Source: Phaseolus vulgaris (taxonomy: Eukaryota; Streptophyta; Magnoliopsida; Fabales; Fabaceae). Taken from it: 64,000 nt of DNA. Of this stretch, positions 22,337 through 35,299 are shown piece after piece; positions within the stretch are counted from its first letter, which is position 1, and every line of letters starts with the position of its first letter. The stretch covers positions 38,440,579 to 38,504,578 of the forward strand of contig NC_023756.2 in the NCBI RefSeq assembly GCF_000499845.2, written 5' to 3'. Under the pieces are notes generated by a model, which searched no databases, was not told the origin of the DNA, and saw nothing but the letters and a program-made list of their open reading frames with translations. The position numbers and the translations under genes are program-made.

Positions 22337-22752
22337 CTATGAAGCTCGGATACGATTAAAAAGGCGTCGTCGGTGTTTCCGATACACTGCGAACACGGAC
22401 ACACGACAAAAGCTTTTTATTGGGCCGGAAACGGCCCTCTTTCTGGATACGTTGGAGGAGACACGTTTTCCCCCTTGACACGCCAGAAAAGCTAGAAAAA
22501 AAGACGCGGTTCAGTGTTTTAAAGATCTCTTCTCTTCCACACTATATCTCAGATAAAATCTGAAAAAAATCTAAACAAAATATTAAAATCTCCAAAATGT
22601 AAAAGTTAAACATTATGTTTTTCTTGATTGTTTTTCATATAACAAAAGATATTACTACATTTTAATTTATATACAGTCGTGTCCCGTATCCTATAATTTT
22701 CAATTTAGTCGTATCTCCGTATTCGTGTTGTATCCGTATCTGGGCTTCTTAG
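22337..22752. mobile_element. hAT-like non-autonomous TIR element with 8-bp TSD
   Basis: The 416-bp element is flanked by GTGTACAA at 22329-22336 and 22753-22760. Terminal inverted repeats are 'ctatgaagctcggatacg' and, on the complement of the right end, 'ctaagaagcccagatacg'. An 8-bp duplication fits the hAT superfamily. The left third is markedly GC-richer than the flanks. No transposase is present. Confidence 0.82.
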
Positions 22753-22760
22753 GTGTACAA

Positions 22761-24561
22761 TCTTGACAACTATCATTGTCCACAAAGACCCAGTGATGTG
22801 GGGATTAAAAATTCCCCCCACAAACCCCAATTTCACTGGGAGCTAACCTTGGACTCTAGTGGGGATTAAATTGATGACAGACTAATTAAGAATTACTCAA
22901 GCTTTTAACCTTTTTGTTGTGTTGTTCTTTTCCTTTTACCTTTGAGGCTACATTAAACCAATTAAGCTATACATAAATGCTGAGAGAATCTGCACAATAG
23001 CTGACCATTGCTAAGAAAAAGAAAACCAAAGCTGTAATTCAAGGGAAGATAAAATAGTGAACCTTGGAAGGTTGATTCTATTGCCGAAGTTCTCATACTC
23101 CGGATCAAAATATGGCCAACAAACTTTTGCCATTTAATCAACTTCCTCAGTCAACAACTTTCCCTATTTTCCCTTTAGCAAAGTGAAAAAGTCTAGTCAA
23201 AGGGGCAAACAAAAACCGTTACTTTCTTGTGCAGATTCCTACTTGCATTATACAATGTAATATAACTGCCTAGTGCAAAACAGATCACATGTAACTAATG
23301 AGACCATACAGCAAAGGAATCAAATGAATTGTGCAGTTCCTAATGTTAAAATCAGAGCTAAGCTTAAGTTACAAAGAACGATGAGACAAACGGAAATGCA
23401 GAACATGAGCAAGATTTTTTATTTGTAATTTCAGTAAAATAGGGTTTCTTTAGCATAACGGGGGTGTGTTTATCATTGTAGCTTGAGTAAAGCCTTTTAG
23501 AGTAAGAAGTTAACCTAGCTTCTAGAAGTTTGCTCCTAGGGTGCGATATTAACTTTAGTCAAAATCCTAGCAGCCGCTCTTTTGTGTATTTCCCTTCCTA
23601 CCCTTGCTCCTTGTTCTCCAAGGCACTTGCACCCATATAATGGAGTGCTTGACTCATGTTTTGTAAGATCAATTTTATGAGTAAATTGTTGCCAAATATT
23701 GCAAGCTTCTACTCCCTTGTCTAGTCTCTCTAGGTTAGACACTTTCATTTTCACCTCCACCTTTCTCGAAGTAATATGGCCCAACCAATCACTTCTCATA
23801 TATCTTTTATGCACCTACAACGAACTCATGGCTCTATATAAGCCCTCCTTGATCCATCACATTCATTGCTTCCGCCACCCTTTTCAAATCTTCAAGAAGA
23901 ACAACCCATCATTTGGTATCAACCCATCAGGTGGTGGCGAATATGGTGGCCAGCATGGACAAAAAAAGAAGCCACCGTACTTGCAAGGAACAAGTTAAGT
24001 TCAATCAGAATTGGGATAAAACACAAGCGATCTTGGAATTGAATCCAACAATAGTGAGATAACCCAACCACTTGAAATCCACGCCTCTGGTAGCCATGGG
24101 AATTGATAAAGGGAAACCCAAACGACGTGGTACTGAAGAATCATGATTAAGCAGCGATAAAAATGCATGAAATGGAATGCATAAAAACATGAACTTAGGA
24201 AAAGCCAGGGAAAAGATGAGAGTGAAGAAGTGAAGGATTGAACAAAAAGAGGTCAAAATAAATTGCTAGTGCAGGAGTAGAAGAAAATGCAAAAACAAAA
24301 TTGAAAATTGAGGAGAGAAAAATAAACCCTTAGCGAAGAAATTGCAGTGGAAGAAAATGGAAAACGAAGTAGAGAGCTGAATTTGGGAGAAGATACCAAA
24401 ACACTTCATATAATAATTCTTGCATTTGTCAAAAAATATTACTAGACTTAAATTAAATAAAAATAAAAATTATTCCTACTCTTGAATTTTATTTTTCTAA
24501 AATAACCTTCTATTTAGAAATTTTCAAAAAAAAATCTCATTCTCAATTTATTTACGACTTC
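22761..24561. other. Intergenic, no gene supported
   Basis: Composition is more balanced than in neighbouring spacers. A TATA-like 'ctctatataagccc' lies at 23832-23845, followed by a plus-strand frame to 23998 ending 'GGGEYGGQHGQKKKPPYLQG', and a minus-strand frame occupies 23536-23814. I recognise none of these as a protein family. This could be a gene relic or an old LTR. Confidence 0.35.
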
Positions 24562-25072
24562 TTCTTCTTGCACCCTTACATTTTTCTTCCTGCACCCCCA
24601 CAATTTTCTAAATCCCAAAACTAACCTTGATCTTTTATTTGAAAAAGGCACCGTGGTTACTGGAAATCGGGATCTGGGAGTGTGCTACGGATTCATCAAT
24701 CTGAAACTAAATCATTTTTTTTTTGGATGAGGGATGTTCCGAAAGTAAATTTTGCATAAATTATTGATTTCTGGATTGCTGAATCTAAAAACCTAATTCT
24801 GTTATGGATTGGTGGATCCAAAATGTTTTTCTTAATTATGGATTTCTGAATCCTGAATGCATATTTTGAATTATGGATTGATGAGTCCGAAATTTTACCG
24901 GAAGTGCCAATCCAAACTTTTTTCGGATTACATAATCCAGAACGCAAAAAAAAAAAAAAATAATTCAATTGCATTTTAGGGTTTTTAAAAAAATAATAGG
25001 GGTAGTTTGGTCTTTGGTCTTTGCATAACATTGTAGAGGTGCATGAAGAAAGATTTAGGGATGCAAGAAGAA
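24562..25072. mobile_element. Small TIR element, copy 3
   Basis: The left end 'ttcttcttgcacccttacat' and right end 'agatttagggatgcaagaag' are imperfect inverted repeats of the family seen at 19201-19542. The interior contains many short palindromic variants of 'tggattnntgaatcc' ('ttatggattgatgagtcc', 'ggattacataatcc'). No coding capacity. Confidence 0.7.
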
Positions 25073-25899
25073 ACTGCCTTTATTTATCTACCTGACTACT
25101 ACTTTTAAGATAGACTACGAAAATGTCGAGTTAAACTATTTTTTTTATTTTAAATATTGATTAATTACTTCATACAATAAAAATAATTTTAAATTAAATT
25201 GAAATTAAATTAATTAATATAATTTTTAATTTAAATTATTTTTGAATTTATTATAATTAATTTAAATTTGTTTTTAAATAATATTAAGATATTACATATA
25301 ATTTTTAAATGTTATTTATAAATTAATATTTACTATTTCAATGTTATACTAAAGTTAATAAAATGGTAAATTTACAGTCAATAATTTAAAACATGTTATA
25401 AATTTACAATTGATAGCAATTTATAATTTTATAAAACTTAATTACTCCAATATTTATATTTAAATATAGACAGTAGTGATAAAGATTTAAGTCTCTAATT
25501 ATATGATAATTAAAAATTAAAAAAAAGTATTATATTATATTATTTTTATTGACAAAAAACTTCTAAAATAGATTAAAAGTGACTAAAAATTATTTTTAAT
25601 TATATATAGATTAGAAATTAAATATATTATTTTTAAATAAATAAATATATTTTATAATCATTAAAAGTATAACATCTAATTATAATATAAATTTTTATTA
25701 ATAATAGAAATTATTTTAAATATTAATAACTTTTGATTTATAAATTTTTTTTTAATTTAGTTAATATAATGATTAAATATTTAATAAATTTCTTGTAATA
25801 GGATAAATTATTTAATCAATTTCTTATAGTGGTTAAATTATGTTGTATCAAATTTCAACCATGTTTATGCAATTATGAATCAGTAAATTTCAACCTTGT
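25073..25899. other. AT-rich spacer
   Basis: Extremely AT-rich sequence without reading frames or recognisable repeat ends. It precedes the first copy of the SAP segmental array. Confidence 0.5.
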
Positions 25900-27836
25900 G
25901 TATAATAATATATTAATGTTAAATTTTTTAAGAATTGATTATCACTAAAAAATAATGTACAAATATTAAAAACAAAATATATTTTGATCCAGCTAAATAA
26001 TTATATATGATATGTGGAAACATTTTGATTACTTGTGCTCATATAATAAATTATAAAGAGATTTGTGTTCATTATTTTATTACATAACATTAATGATAGT
26101 TATACAATACGCATTTGTCTATTTTATGTGTGTTTACCTTGGCTAGTTGAATTTGTAGTAATAAATTGATGTATTATACTTAAGTTTCCGTAATAATGCT
26201 CAAAATTTGATCCCATTATTCTAACTCGTCCGTGTTATTATGGAAGGAGTTTATTTATAAAAAAAAATTCATTTGTTGCTACTGGTTAATTTTACCATGA
26301 AATTACTAGTTTGCAATATTTTCAAAATGCACAATCCAATTATTTTTTTTCAAAATCTGAATTTATTTTGGATTGTACAATCGATAACATTTTTTATATT
26401 TAAAATTATGTTATGAATTGCCTAATTTATCATGTAATTATAAAAAACCTAAATAAATTTCGAATTGTACAATCTTGAATTCAATTTTGAATCCAAAAAT
26501 GTCTTATGAATTGCATAATTCATAGTGTATTCACTTTATGAAAAAAAATTCAAATAATGAAATCTGAAAGTCATTTAGGGTCCAAAATTGCATTATGGAT
26601 TCCACAATCTTGAATGTATTTTTGACAAACTAAATACATTCTAGACCCATAAATGACTATCGAATAAGATAATCCAAATTTGTTTCTAATGATTTGACCT
26701 TGCAAAATTGTTTTCAATCTCTTTCAAGTGATGATCAAGAGATTCATGAATCATGTTCAACCATTTTGACAATATAGTTGAATCTACCTAGATTAATGTT
26801 TTTTAAAAGAAGTCAATTTTGCCGCTAAGTTCTAGGCTAAACAAATGGATAAAAATGAATCATTAAGTTAAGAAGGGGAATAAATACAAGCCTCCAAGAG
26901 ATCGAGACGTCCTCTTAAAACTAGAGTAAAAGTAAAAAAGAAAACCTCCAAAGCATGTCAACCTAAGGAAAAATAATGGTGTGTGATTACCACCAGATTT
27001 TGTTATGGATGTTATATGCAAACTCGGTCAATATGATTGAATTATTGACATTCAATCATTCCTCTTTGTTACCTTTGGGGAGAGAAAGTTTTTTTGTTTG
27101 CCTTCTGGTCATTATTTCATTTTTTTCTTTTTTGGTTTAAACTCCCAATGTAGTTGTTTAGATTACTCTTGTGAGTTTCTTTATTTTTTTTTTCTTTGCA
27201 TGAGTTTGGTCTAGTCCACCGTATTTTTTTTTTTATGTTATTTTTATATGATGATAAATGTTGCATAGCGTGATTTTTATAAAACGAATTACCAAGAGTG
27301 GTTTTAAATAGCAATTTTATGACAATTTTTATTAAGACATTTTAAGTGTGAACGTTAAGAATTTTTCTAAACTCTTACATAACGCACCTAGATCTATCAC
27401 AAATCTAAAATATATTTTAAATATTGAAAATATTTACTTATCAAAAAAATTAAATGTAAAATTATTTTTATTACGTTCTTTAAACTATAATATAATTACT
27501 TTCCTTATTATTTATAATACAAATAGATTGAAGAAAAACCTTTCTGCCGTTATTATACAAATTTTCGTCATTCAAGTCATTTTGCTTTTCATTAGTTTTA
27601 TATATGTACAAAATAAATGGACAAACAAATTTTCATTTAGAGATTATCCAAAATAAAATGTTAAGAAAAACAATAGGTTAAATGACATAATATTGAATAT
27701 TAACTTTTTAATTCATAATACCAACATTTACAATTAATGATGAATTTCAGTTCAATTAATCATAAATCCGGTATGATTCATTGTAGAATTGGAGTACAAT
27801 AAAGAAAATAGAAAAATTAATTCTAAATTCTATGTT

Positions 27837-28277
27837 TTAGTTTATCACTAATGCATAAAGGATTTTCTTTAAACAAAACTTCACGACCAATTTCCTTCCA
27901 ATATATTTTGCATGCATGCATCTCTCTGGATATCTATGTGATCCACAAAAAACATCTTCACAACGACATTGGAACCCTAATAATCCAATCCTCTTCTTGC
28001 AACTGTTGCATCTCTTTCTCTCATTCTTCTTACTCATATCAGAAACAAAAGTCATATCATCAATGATAGAACTTGTAGAACTTTCAGAAATACATGATGT
28101 TACCTCAAAATAATTTTTTTTGTTATTCATGTTATTCGTTTCACACTCTACACCCTTACAACCCTTTGATTTGACGTTGTTTTCTTTGAGATAATCTTTG
28201 TAGCACTTTGAACAAAGGTTCTTGTTGGTAGGAGAACCATTGAACCCACAACCATTAACACAAAGTGATGTAACCAT
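27837..28277 (-). pseudogene. A20/AN1 stress-associated protein, unit A copy (AN1 frameshift)
   Basis: The 146-codon frame begins 'MVTSLCVNGCGFNGSPTNKN' and holds a complete A20 finger (C-x3-C-x11-C-x2-C, residues about 6-24). A Ser-rich linker follows, then AN1 'RCNSCKKRIGLLGFQCRC' and 'FCGSHRYPE'. At that point the frame changes relative to the 40343 copy because of a 2-bp difference near 27922 ('catctctctgga'). The final His-x-Cys of AN1 and the conserved tail are replaced by an unrelated C-terminus. The second zinc site is therefore incomplete and function is doubtful. The gene has no intron, as is usual for plant SAPs. A TATA box sits at 28382-28389. Confidence 0.85.
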
Positions 28278-28381
28278 GGTGTTTGACTTAAGGAAAAACT
28301 TTAAAGAATATTGATATCACCTCACCAAATTTGAATTTAAGAGAATGTTAAAAGTGTGCAACAAAAGAGAGACTTAAAAAG

Positions 28382-28389
28382 TATTTATA
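28382..28389 (-). promoter_or_regulatory. TATA box of SAP copy A
   Basis: 'tatttata' on the plus strand, TATAAATA on the minus strand, 105 bp upstream of the SAP ATG. The same box at the same distance is kept in the unit 1, B and C copies. Confidence 0.6.
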
Positions 28390-29678
28390 ACTAAAAAATA
28401 TGATAATTTTTTTAATAAATATTATCTAAACAGATCCTCTAACATATCTTAATCAAATATAACTTTTGTTATATTACATATTTTATCATTTTAAATAAAA
28501 TCCATAAAATTAAGAATATTATATATATATATATATATTACACAAATAGTAAATATTGTCTAAAAGGTATACTGACAATTTAAAACAATTTAAAGTTGTT
28601 ACAGTGTCTGTTGAAAATTTTAAGAGAAAAATATTATTTGTTTTACAATTTAAATCTGATAATATTTTTAAATTACTAATATTTTAATTTTAAATTAATA
28701 AAAAAAAATTTCAAAACACCTCAAAACATAAAATTCTAAATTCAATATTTTAAAAAAATTTATAACCTAACAAAAGTCAATAAAACTTAAAAGTTAAAGG
28801 ATTTTAGTAAATTTTGTTTAAGAAAATATTTAAGTTAAAATTAAGATCTTAAAAAAATTAATTTAATTCCAGTAGTATAAACTAAAAGATTATTTAAATT
28901 AATATCAACAATCTTATCTTGTCAGCTTTTATCTTTATATTGTTTTCTACATATCTATTCCGTATTGCAGATAATATATAATATTCTTACTAATTTAGAA
29001 CTCTATAATTTATTTTTTCTTCTCTCTCTTTCTTGTATTTTTTATTTTTTAATTTCTATATAGAAATTTAATAATTCACTTATCATTATATTTATATTCA
29101 ATTTTAATTCTTATTATCTTTTTTATATGCGAATAAAATATTTTTATTATTATTTTCTTCACTCTACTTTTAAGATATCTCTTATTACTGATTATCAATT
29201 TTTTTTATCATTTTGGATTTAGATGTTAATAATTTTTCTTTTGCTTAACCTGTAAAATCCATAACAAAGACATACGAATTAAGGAAATTTCACTTAGAAC
29301 AGGTATCATTTAACTATATTCCTATAAATTATCATCCAAAAAATAATTTGATTTTATTGTTGAAAGTTGAAAATATTTTTTGCACGTGCTTCCAATATGT
29401 GTTGTAATATATTTTAAAATTTACCAATTAACAATACAAAAATTTTGTAATAAAAAAATAAGCAATCTATTTAAGAATCATTCTTAAAAGTATTTAGGTT
29501 CTAAATTTTTTATCTATATAAAAAGAGATGTGAAAAATTACAATAGGAAACACATCTAAAATTTTTAATATATGATATATAGTTATTTGTTTATTTTGAT
29601 AATTTGGTTTTATTAAAGTTAGAAATATTGTGTGAGAATTTTTTAAAATTTCAATGATTTAAAAGTATGAATTATTTT

Positions 29679-30898
29679 TGTAATACCCCAAAAATACATC
29701 CAACTATTACTATACAAGTTTGGAGTTTTTCAAAATATTCCTAATACATGATTAAGACTTATGGAAATACAAATATTTACAATATAAGGTTCAAAACTAT
29801 ATCCTAAAGCCCTCAAGACCCTCTGACACCTGTATGCTTATCTGCTCATGTATGTAGTACAATCATCGCAGTTCGCAACATGATAAGTAAAACAAGGATA
29901 ACCTAATGAAAAGAAATTTCATAACATATTTAATTCATGCAAAAAGAACCAATCAAACTAATAATTTATAAACATTTATTTAAATGTTGTTATATAAAAT
30001 TTCAATACCAATTCCATCATTCATATAGACAACACATGGATCTATTTTCAATCACAATCATTGGATTTCATTTTGATTCATAACGCTTTGATTTCATTTA
30101 AATCACAGTGACTACACATGAATCCATCGTCTTCCGGAAGACTCATTAAGTATGCCCCTACCAAAGACTAACATTTAATCCATACATAAAGGATCAGAAG
30201 ACTCATTAAGTATGTCCCTACCAGAGACTAACATTTAATCCATACATAAAGGATCAGAAGACTCATTAAGTATGTCCCTACCAGAGACTAACATTTAATC
30301 CATACATAAAGGATCAGAGTAAGTTTAAACATCCAATACCGAGTGTCTACAACGGGACCCGGTGTGCATGAACTCCCTCATCAGCTTCTCACCACCTGGT
30401 ATCTTAGTCTATATGACTTAGGTCATCAGTGAAGCTAGAGGATATCTGTTAAACATAGACTTTTCATACTTAATATACCATCAAACAACAACTCATACAT
30501 TATCCCAAATGCATGACATCAATTTCATATAATTTTCACCATTCATATATGATACATATCGTTGAATCACATAACATTTAAAAATTCATAACATTCAAGA
30601 ACCTTTCCAACATCAAAACAATATCTAACTCCCAAACTATCAAAATCTAATATTTATGCATGTTAACACAACATAAAATCAAACAATTTTATCAAATAAC
30701 ATCTCTGCAAGAGAAATTGAAACTTGGGACCACATCCCCTTCACATTTATATATTCTAACCTAGGGTACTATTGAAAGTTAAAGTTAGCTTCCCTTACCT
30801 TAACATATCATTCAATCACATAACATTTACAAATTCATAACATTCAAGAACCTTTCCAACATCAAAACAATATCTAACTCCCAAACTATCAAAATCTA
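29679..30898 (-). repeat. Ty3/gypsy LTR, unit A, rearranged
   Basis: It starts TGTAATACCCC and follows the LTR of 60792-62244 in reverse as far as 'gttagcttcccttacctta' at 30800. A second copy of an internal piece (30803-30898 repeats about 30555-30652) then leads to the LINE. The remaining LTR end, 'gcctaatgcaagttatccaa', is found at 37405-37425 beyond the LINE. So the LINE sits inside this LTR. Confidence 0.8.
30139..30317. repeat. 60-bp tandem triplication inside the LTR
   Basis: Three consecutive copies of a 60-bp unit beginning 'agactcattaagtatg' and ending 'catacataaaggatcaga'. The last two are identical and the first differs at two or three positions. The LTR copies at the window start, 21025 and 45730 have a single unit, so the expansion is specific to unit A. 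Confidence 0.95.
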
Positions 30899-31477
30899 CA
30901 CCCTCAAACAGGACATAAAATCTAACTACTAAATAAGATCTTTGACAGCAGGCTGAAAAGCTCCAAATAACCAAGTGCCTACATCAACAAATCGGTCTTG
31001 CTAGGAGGATACATAAACCAAAAGACATGCAAAAAGCACTTTACCACTTCATAATCTGGACAGAACAGTAACCATAAACACCACACATCAATTTATCAAA
31101 ACTTATGCACCATATAGGTCCAACGTCAAACCGAATATAATAAGTCAAATACACTTTCCTTTATCGCAACCCAAGAGCAAAACCATCAACCCGAACCTGC
31201 GAGATAGAAAAAACCAAGAAACTTGCAAAACACACCATAACTTCCAAACTTGGACACAAATATTAACCAAAACCGTTAACCATGGAACACCAAAAATCAA
31301 TCTTTCAAATACCTCATACAACATTGAGGTTCCAAACACCAGTTTGAGTAAGAGAAATAAGCCAATCTTTCCTTTACCGTGACCCTAGATCAAGTCTTCC
31401 TTTGTATCACCGTAAAAACCTCCATTAAATCTACGCGCCCATTCTAAAAAACAACCTTATTCCTGTGGTTCCAAATT

Positions 31478-34400
31478 TCACTTACAATACCTACCCAAAT
31501 GCCCCCCCCCAACAAGTTTCAAACCTATAGGTTTAAACATCTTAAAATGCATTTGTGCATCACAATGTAGAGCCAAAGAAGATCCCAACCACTCGAGATA
31601 CATTCCCCAAATTCTCCAAGAGACCCTACACTCAAAAAATATATGCCTTACCGTCTCTTCTTCCACCCCACAAAGGGGACAACGAACACATGCCATAGGC
31701 ATACCACGTCTCAAGAGATTGTCCTTAGTGGCAATCGCATTACATAACACCCTCCAAGCCGTAAAATGTGAAGATGGTAGACTTTTTAATGTTTAGAACT
31801 CCGTAAAAGGCTCCCCATACTCTACGGCCTCCTCCCCCAAGAGAATATTATAGGCTGCTTTCACAGAGAAGTTCGTAGAAACTACATCTCTCCAAATCCA
31901 TTTATCGGTCGTATTTTCACTCTCTCTTGTTAATCTCTTGTTATCCAACTCCTGCAATAAGAGATCAATCAGACTAGATTCCCATACAAAGAGATTCCTT
32001 CTCCAACTCAATTCCCACGACCGACTATTATTACTCCAAACCCCAAGTTGTGATAGAGTGCGACCAGTATCTAAGGATATCGAAAAAAGTCTAGGGAATT
32101 TATGCATTAAAGCAACATTGTCCACCCACTTATCATCCCAGAACCTAATTTCTTTTCCATCCCCTACTTCCCACCTACCTCTGTCTTTAAAGTCATTGCC
32201 CCACTCCTCTAAATTCTAAACTTTCCTAATGTCCCTCCACCATAACGATTCCTTACCGTTCTGAACTTGGGACCTTAACCCCCTGCACTCACCATACTTA
32301 GAATCTAGAATATTCTTCCATAAACTTTTCTTTTCAGACTTAAGTCTCCAAATCCATTTCCCCAGAAGAGCCAAATTAAATTTCCTTATATCAATTACCC
32401 CTAATCCACCTTTGTCTTTTGACTCACAAACCTTATGCCACGCCACCCAAGCAATTTTCCTGTTCTCTGAGCCCCACCCCCACAAAAATCTCTTTTGTAT
32501 CATTTTCTCTTCTTTCACCACAGTAGTCGACATACAAAATACGGATACATAGAATAACGGTAAGGATGTAAGCACCGTTTTGATAAGACATACTTTGCCA
32601 GCCAAAGAGAGGGATTTCCCTTTCCAAGAGCACAACCTACTCCGTAACTTATGGAACACCCCTTCCCAAAAAGCACACATCTTATAATTCCTGCCCACCG
32701 TCACCCCCAAATAACTAAAAGGTGCCTTCATAATGTCACAGTTAAGAATAGAGGCAAAAATCATCGTTTGACTGATGTTCACACCCACTCCGCCAACCTT
32801 ACTCTTGGAATAATTAACCTTAAGACCACAGGCAAGTTCAAAGCACTTTAGAATTACTTTTAATGTGCAAACACTTTGAATTGAGGCTTTACAAAAAAAT
32901 CGGGTGTCGTCTGCATATTGCAACATACTCAACTTTACTCGCCCTTCCCCAACCTCATTACTCTCTACTAACATATTTTATTCCGCTTGTCTAACTACCC
33001 CTGCAAGTCCTTTAGCCGCAATGAGAAAAAGAAAGGGTGCTAACGAGTCCTCTTGTCTTAGACCCTTCATTGGTATGAACTCAGTTGTTGGACTTCCATT
33101 TACCATCACATATATCGAGGAAGATTTTAGACAATTTTTTACCCATTCAATCCACTTTCCATAGAATCCCAATCTTCCTAGCATGTAGTAAATGAACTCC
33201 CATCTTACTGAGTCATAACCGTTTTCATAATCCACCTTAAACACCACACATTCCTTCTTATTCATCTTTACATTCTCAAAGGTCTCATTAGCAACTACCA
33301 CACTATCCAACAAACCCCTTTCTTCTAAAAAAGCAGACTGCCTAAGATCAATAACTTTATCCAACACCCTTTTCAACCTTGAAGAGAGAATTTTAGATAC
33401 AAATTTATACACACATCCCACCAATGAAATCGGTCTAAAGCCATTCAAAAGTTGTGGATTTACAACCTTTGGGACAAGAGTAATAAAGGAAGCATTAGTA
33501 CCTTTCGGCCAACTTCCACCCTCTGCAAAACTTTGTACCGCATTCATCACATCTCCTTTCATAATATCCCAACAAAATTTTAAAATCCAAAATTAAACCC
33601 ATCCGGACCAGGACTTTTAGAGTTGTCACAATTCCAAACCGCCTCCTTTACTTCAGCTTCAAAAATAACTCCAATCAACATTTCATTATCCTCTCTAGTG
33701 ATACCCTTAAACCGAACATTATCCAACCTAACTTGTTGTCTTTCCCCCCTGCTGAATCTGCCCTCAAAGAATTCCTTCACTCTAGCTTTTACTTCCACCG
33801 GGTCATCACACCACTAATCGTCGACCTTGATACCATTAATCCCGTTTTGCATCCTCCTCCACTTAATACTTGAATGATAAAACTTTGTATTCAAGTCGCC
33901 CTGACTTACCCAACTCATCCTTGTTTATTGCTTTAAAATCGTTTCTTGTTTAACTCTGGCTTGCCCCAAGTCAGCTAAAAGTTGTCTCATTTGTTCTTTG
34001 TCTTCCACACTCAACTCCCCCTCATCATCTTTTTCATCCAGAACTTGAATTCTCTTTTCCAACTCCAATATTTGTTTATTAACATCTCCAAATACAAATT
34101 TGTTCCAACTCCTTATCTCAAACTTTAACCTTTTCAATTTCTCCTTCAAAACGTACAACCCATTTCCCCTAATTACATAACTTTCCCACTTAGTCCTTAC
34201 AAGCCCCTTAAACCGAACATCTTTTTGCCATACATCTAGACATCTAAGCGGTTTTGGGCCCCAGTCAATATTTATATCCTTTAAAATTAAAGCACAATGG
34301 TCCGAAACCGATCTCCCTTCTACATACTGTTTACTTCCCGATCACTTCTCTAACCATTCAAGGGAAACTAAAATTCTATCTATTCTGCTCTTAACTGTCC

Positions 34401-34985
34401 CATTAGGTGTATACCAGGTAAACTTTCTACCCACTAACGAAATATTAACCAGACTAGAACCATCGATATAATTATTAAAGCTTCATATTTTGCTACTATA
34501 GTTGACATTAGAGCTTTGGCTTCTTCTCTCACCAACACTTCTAATAGAATTAAAATCTCCAGCTACGCACCACATTTTATTGGATGACTCTTTTTTACCT
34601 CACATAACTCATCCCAAATAATTCTCTTTTCTCTTAAGGTTCCACCACAATATACATTAACTATCGTTATTTCTATTGGCGTTCCTATCTTCCATACTCC
34701 TTCAATGATTGAGAAGTTGTTCACGTTTCTGTACCTTTTCATTTCAAAGCAATCTTTTTTCCACATAGTGATTATCCCTCCACCATTATTAACTGCCCCA
34801 ATCTCAATCCAATCAATTTCATTTAACCTCCACATTTGATAACACCTCTCCTTACTAATTTGTTTACATTTTGTTTCCTGAAGACACATAAAACGTACTT
34901 GTTCTTTTCTAATAAGATCACTAATATACTTCCTTTTTATCCTTCCTCCCAAACTCTTAGTATTCATACTAATCAGTTTCATCAT
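31478..34985 (-). pseudogene. LINE ORF2: endonuclease, reverse transcriptase, zinc-binding C-terminus
   Basis: ORF2 nicks the target and copies element RNA into DNA. Endonuclease: from 34985, 'MMKLISMNTKSLGGRIKRKY' and 'CLQETKC' with the catalytic-type Asn and Glu, then 'AGDFNSIRS' and 'VSDHCALIL' in broken frames near 34560-34280. Reverse transcriptase: 'KSPGPDGF' near 33610, 'NGFRPISLVGCVYKF', 'VFKVDYENGYDSVRW', 'LRQEDSLAPFLF', and the active-site 'QYADDTRFFC' near 32910. A zf-RVT-like C-terminus has 'CPLCGVEEETVRHIFFEC' near 31690. Breaks include a frameshift near 33570, a stop at 32975-32977 that splits the RT just before YADD, and stops near 34500 and 32215. The RT FKVDYEKAYD-type motif reads NGYD. 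The protein is non-functional as it stands. Confidence 0.9.
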
Positions 34986-35299
34986 CTAAAGCATTTTTCC
35001 CACCCTTACTTAGGCCCTCCTTCCTATTGTCCCTTTGTTCCATACTTCTTAAACTATCTAAGACTTCTTCCTTGTTTCCTAAAGGCGAAAAACCTAAATC
35101 CTTACTTGCATTTCAAATTCTAGCAGCTTCCAAATTCTCATTATTTAACCAAACTAGACGATTGCAATTTAAAGCACCATTGTCATCATATCAGTAAAAT
35201 TAGACACTAACTTTACATCCTTATTGCAAGGAAGTTCATTGATTCAATCAAGGCGTGCATACCCCACCTCTTGTGAGTTGTTACTGCTACACTCCCCAA

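Larger units (their letters stand above)
25900..29678. repeat. SAP array unit A (flank, gene, 5' region)
   Basis: This block is nearly collinear with 37800-41735. Shared landmarks in order are 'tattttgatccagctaaata', 'gattgtacaatcgataac', 'ggtgatgatcaagagattca', 'aacaaatggataaaaatgaa', 'ggggagagaaagttttttt', the SAP gene, the (TA)n run near 28522, and 'aaaagtatgaattattttt' just before the LTR. The duplicated segment therefore contains the gene, its promoter and about 3 kb of non-coding DNA. Confidence 0.85.

Noticed and set aside
32651..33164. Plus-strand open frames within 31938-33817
   Set aside because: Shadows of the LINE reverse transcriptase, which is coded on the minus strand.
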